6,089 nucleotides of DNA, taken from the NCBI GenBank assembly GCA_014728835.1, contig WJKY01000051.1, positions 1 through 6,089 on the forward strand, given 5' to 3'. The notes under the pieces were generated by a model. The model made no database searches. It was not told where the DNA came from and saw only the letters and a list, made by a program, of their open reading frames with translations. Positions within the stretch are counted from its first letter, which is position 1; the number at the start of each line of letters is the position of its first letter. The translations under genes were made by a program, and so were the position numbers. Positions 5,874 through 6,089 of the stretch are shown in pieces. The DNA is from Candidatus Woesearchaeota archaeon. GTDB taxonomy: Archaea > Nanobdellota > Nanobdellia > UBA10117 > WJKY01.

Positions 5874-6089
5874 TTATCCGTCTGCTCACGGATGTAGAGC
5901 TAGCGCATTCAGGTTGAATGCACTAAGCTGCGCCAAGAGCAGCAAAGCTTGCTGTCTGATTGCTTGCAATCAGCCGGTGTAAACTGCCGGAATCAGTTTG
6001 CCCCCATAGTCTAGAAGCTGAAAGGTCAGCTTGCACCGAGCGCACACAAGCTTGCGCTTAGTGCACTGTCTTTCAACTGGACAATCCGG
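5874..6089 (+). ncRNA. Candidate structured RNA of unknown class, running off the window end
   Basis: There is no convincing coding frame. Counting bases, 5881-6089 is about 52% GC against roughly 30% in neighbouring genes, a classic sign of functional RNA in AT-rich archaea. Stem-loops follow nearly end to end: 5876-5893 (6 bp), 5898-5929 (13 bp with one mismatch and one bulge), 5940-5954 (6 bp), 5956-5973 (7 bp), 5979-6001 (8 bp, one U-G, 7-base loop), 6015-6032 (7 bp), 6032-6065 (12 bp, one mismatch). I see no RNase P core (GGAAAGTCC), no SRP GGAA-loop signature, no 16S or 23S start and no 5S core. From 6000, GCCCCCATAGTCTAG resembles a tRNA 5' end, but no T arm occurs before the edge. The strand is assumed from tRNA-Arg. 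Confidence 0.45.

Noticed and set aside
5884..5900. A second tRNA whose D arm is GCTC...GAGC at 5884-5900
   Set aside because: No acceptor partner, no anticodon loop with T33 and no TTCGAAT T arm follow. The resemblance is short and overlaps a simple hairpin.
5874..6089. RNase P RNA, SRP RNA, 5S rRNA or the start of 16S/23S rRNA
   Set aside because: Core sequences of each (GGAAAGTCC for RNase P; the GGAA tetraloop with AGCAG for SRP; CCCGAACACGG for 5S; TTCCGGTTGATCC for 16S) are absent on both strands in this stretch.
5874..6089. CRISPR array or C/D box guide RNA
   Set aside because: Repeats are only 6-7 bases with uneven spacing, and no TGATGA box with matching CTGA box is present.

Overview
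The window looks like a piece of a small, AT-rich archaeal genome. Genes sampled are roughly 30% GC (28% in a 60-base sample inside asnS). The archaeal signs are an eS1 (S3Ae) ribosomal protein, an archaeal-type uS15, a RecJ/GAN-like DHH nuclease, the KEOPS kinase Bud32, a tRNA gene without an encoded CCA, and TATA boxes about 25-27 bases upstream of start codons (leaderless genes). Tight packing and overlapping gene ends suggest a reduced genome, perhaps a DPANN lineage. The lineage is inference; no marker here fixes it.

Layout. Positions 1-2100 on the minus strand hold an operon read uS15 (rps15) -> RecJ/GAN nuclease -> eS1 (rps3ae, cut by the window edge). The genes overlap by 4 and 29 bases. 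This is a conserved archaeal neighbourhood joining small-subunit proteins to a replication or repair nuclease. Its leader (about 2101-2175) folds into three consecutive hairpins; the last one sequesters the uS15 ribosome binding site. Divergent from it on the plus strand is an unrecognised 124-aa protein (2227-2601) behind a well-placed TATA box. Its end overlaps the end of bud32 (2588-3187, minus). Plus-strand asnS (asparaginyl-tRNA synthetase, start placed at 3321) converges on a minus-strand 11-helix amino acid permease (4583-5731), and their stop codons share bases. A plus-strand tRNA-Arg(UCG) lies at 5799-5873.

The last 216 bases (5874-6089) contain no recognisable gene. They are about 52% GC and consist almost entirely of short perfect stem-loops. 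This looks like an unidentified structured RNA that runs past the window end, possibly including the 5' part of an interrupted tRNA.

The common theme is translation: ribosomal proteins, tRNA charging with Asn, tRNA t6A modification (Bud32/KEOPS) and a tRNA, plus one replication/repair nuclease and one amino acid importer. The best candidates for something undescribed are the rps15 leader and the structured RNA at the right edge.
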